Assembly: GCA_945910975.1 (NCBI GenBank) | Contig: CAMDZY010000108.1 | Coordinates: 1-6,158 of the forward strand | From: an uncultured Clostridia bacterium | Lineage (GTDB): Bacteria; Bacillota; Clostridia; Oscillospirales; Oscillospiraceae | Length of the DNA stretch: 6,158 bases | Reading direction: 5' to 3' | In this document: one piece after another, positions 5,268 to 6,158 of the stretch | Position numbering within the stretch: the first letter of the stretch is position 1 | Layout of the letters: each line of letters opens with the position of its first letter | Notes under the pieces: generated by a model | Told to the model about the DNA's origin: nothing | The model's input: the letters and a program-made list of their open reading frames with translations, nothing else | Databases searched by the model: none | Program-made: the position numbers and the translations under genes

Positions 5268-6158
5268 TCAAATTTTATAGTAATCATCTATGGCTGCGAT
5301 CAGTTGGTTGAGTACCTCCTGCACGGATTTGCCCGGAACCTGTGCGCCGGCCGTGGCCGCATTGCCGCCGCCGCCGAGCGGTTCCAAAATCATCTGCACA
5401 TTCGCGTCCCCGATGGAACGGGCGGAAATAATGACGCGGTCATCCTGCGGGTACAGGACAAATGAGGTTTCAATGCCGGAGATGTTCAGCAGTTCATCGG
5501 CCGCTTGCGCCGCAATGATGCGGGTGGTGGAAAAGTCCAGCGCAGAGATGGCAATATCGCTGCGGTACAGCCGCGCCGACTGGATCACCTGATAGCGCGT
5601 GAGGGTGGACTGCAAATCATTTTTAAACAGCTTTTTCACCTCGACCGTGTCTGCACCCAAGCGGCGCAGGAACGCTGCGGCTTCAAAGGTACGGCCACTG
5701 GTACGCACGCTGAAATTTTTAGTGTCCAGCGCAATGCCTGCCAGCAACGCCTGTGCTTCAAAGGCGCGGATGTCGGTTGTTTCCACGGCATATTGCAAAA
5801 GCTCCGTGACAAGCTCCGAGGCCGACGATGCAAACGGTTCGTGCAGGCTCAGAACGGTTCGTTCGATGTAATCCGCCGCGCGGCGGTGATGGTCGATGAC
5901 GCACACTCTGGGAATGGATTCCAGCAGCGGCAGGTATTCCACCTGATTGGGGCGGTTGGTGTCTACGATAATCAGCAGGCTCTTGGGATCGGCTTCGATC
6001 AGCGCCTTTTGCCCGCCGATGAAGCTGTCGGCGTATTCCGGCTGCTTGAGCAGTCGTTCAAGTAAATTTTTTGCGGCATTTTGCTCCAGATCCATGACGA
6101 TTTTGGCCTGTTTGCCCTTTTTGCGGCAAAGGCAGCACACGCCCACCGCCGCGCCGAG
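5268..6158 (-). CDS. gdpP: GdpP-like c-di-AMP phosphodiesterase (DHH/DHHA1), 5' end cut off by the window
   Basis: Partial gene: the frame is open to the window edge, giving 296 visible residues and a TGA stop. The GTG at 6144-6146 is an internal valine codon (LGAAVGV), not the start. GdpP hydrolyses cyclic-di-AMP to 5'-pApA with Mn2+, controlling potassium and osmotic homeostasis and wall stress. The visible part begins just after the first DHH-family motif. It then shows IIVDTNRP (visible residues 63-70, metal-ligand Asp66), VIDHH (87-91, the DHH signature) and GIALDTKNF (141-149, Asp145), followed by a DHHA1 domain ending near GGGGNAATAGAQ (262-273). The membrane helices, PAS and degenerate GGDEF parts expected at the N-terminus of GdpP would lie outside the window. 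The oddity is Asn266 where the family usually has His (GGGGH). A short NrnA-like nanoRNase is the alternative; the NRP signature after Asp66 and the position directly before rplI favour GdpP. Confidence 0.88.
   Translation of the reverse strand, partial: LGAAVGVCCLCRKKGKQAKIVMDLEQNAAKNLLERLLKQPEYADSFIGGQKALIEADPKSLLIIVDTNRPNQVEYLPLLESIPRVCVIDHHRRAADYIERTVLSLHEPFASSASELVTELLQYAVETTDIRAFEAQALLAGIALDTKNFSVRTSGRTFEAAAFLRRLGADTVEVKKLFKNDLQSTLTRYQVIQSARLYRSDIAISALDFSTTRIIAAQAADELLNISGIETSFVLYPQDDRVIISARSIGDANVQMILEPLGGGGNAATAGAQVPGKSVQEVLNQLIAAIDDYYKI

Noticed and set aside
5505..6065. Plus-strand open frame of 186 codons opposite gdpP
   Set aside because: Antisense to conserved DHH/DHHA1 sequence, with composition mirroring the real gene and no recognisable domain.
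6144..6146. GTG as the start of the right-most gene
   Set aside because: The frame continues to the window edge with family-like residues (LGAA) upstream, and the first DHH motif would be missing; the gene is truncated by the window.
1..6158. CRISPR arrays, insertion sequences, toxin-antitoxin or defence genes
   Set aside because: Looked for on both strands; the window is filled by five conserved housekeeping genes and one short regulatory region, leaving no room or signal for these.

Overview
This window is a compact block of housekeeping genes, all read on the minus strand. In transcription order, right to left, they are: the 3' part of a DHH/DHHA1 c-di-AMP phosphodiesterase (gdpP), ribosomal protein bL9 (rplI), the replicative helicase (dnaB, called dnaC in Bacillus), tRNA-Ile lysidine synthetase (tilS) and the membrane AAA+ protease ftsH. 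The gdpP-rplI-dnaB order, the tilS-ftsH pair, the GGAGG-type ribosome binding sites and the two-transmembrane FtsH point to a Firmicute. The G/C-rich codon use by eye and the protein sequences suggest a Clostridia member of the Oscillospiraceae/Ruminococcaceae kind. That placement is inference; no taxonomic marker such as 16S rRNA lies in the window.

Layout. gdpP enters truncated at the right edge (5268-6158) and stops 15 bp before rplI (4806-5252). A 31-bp gap leads to dnaB (3431-4774). dnaB overlaps tilS (2086-3441) by 11 bp, and tilS overlaps ftsH (189-2096) by another 11 bp. No internal promoter or terminator is visible, so the five genes look like one operon with translational coupling at the last two junctions. 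ftsH has to start at TTG, because an in-frame stop lies five codons upstream and no ATG or GTG lies between. The hpt gene often found between tilS and ftsH is absent.

Downstream of ftsH (1-188) is the only non-coding stretch, and it is dense with signals. There is a perfect 15-bp-arm hairpin 5 nt after the ftsH stop. It is followed by helically phased A-tracts, a near-consensus sigma-A promoter (TTGACA, 17 bp, TATTAT) on the minus strand, and the first ~50 nt of a new transcript that opens with a 9-bp hairpin. The strength of this promoter and the leader's last bases suggest a stable-RNA (rRNA or tRNA) operon just beyond base 1, but the RNA gene itself is not in the window.

The genes serve separate core functions: second-messenger turnover, translation, replication, tRNA decoding and membrane proteolysis. 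They share an operon rather than a pathway. In B. subtilis the gdpP-rplI-dnaC and tilS-hpt-ftsH groups sit on opposite flanks of the origin; here they are joined. I found no CRISPR, mobile element, toxin-antitoxin or defence system, and nothing that supports a new biological system. The items worth a second look are the putative rRNA promoter region, the ftsH 3' hairpin, the TTG start with paired 11-bp overlaps, and the altered GGGH motif in GdpP.
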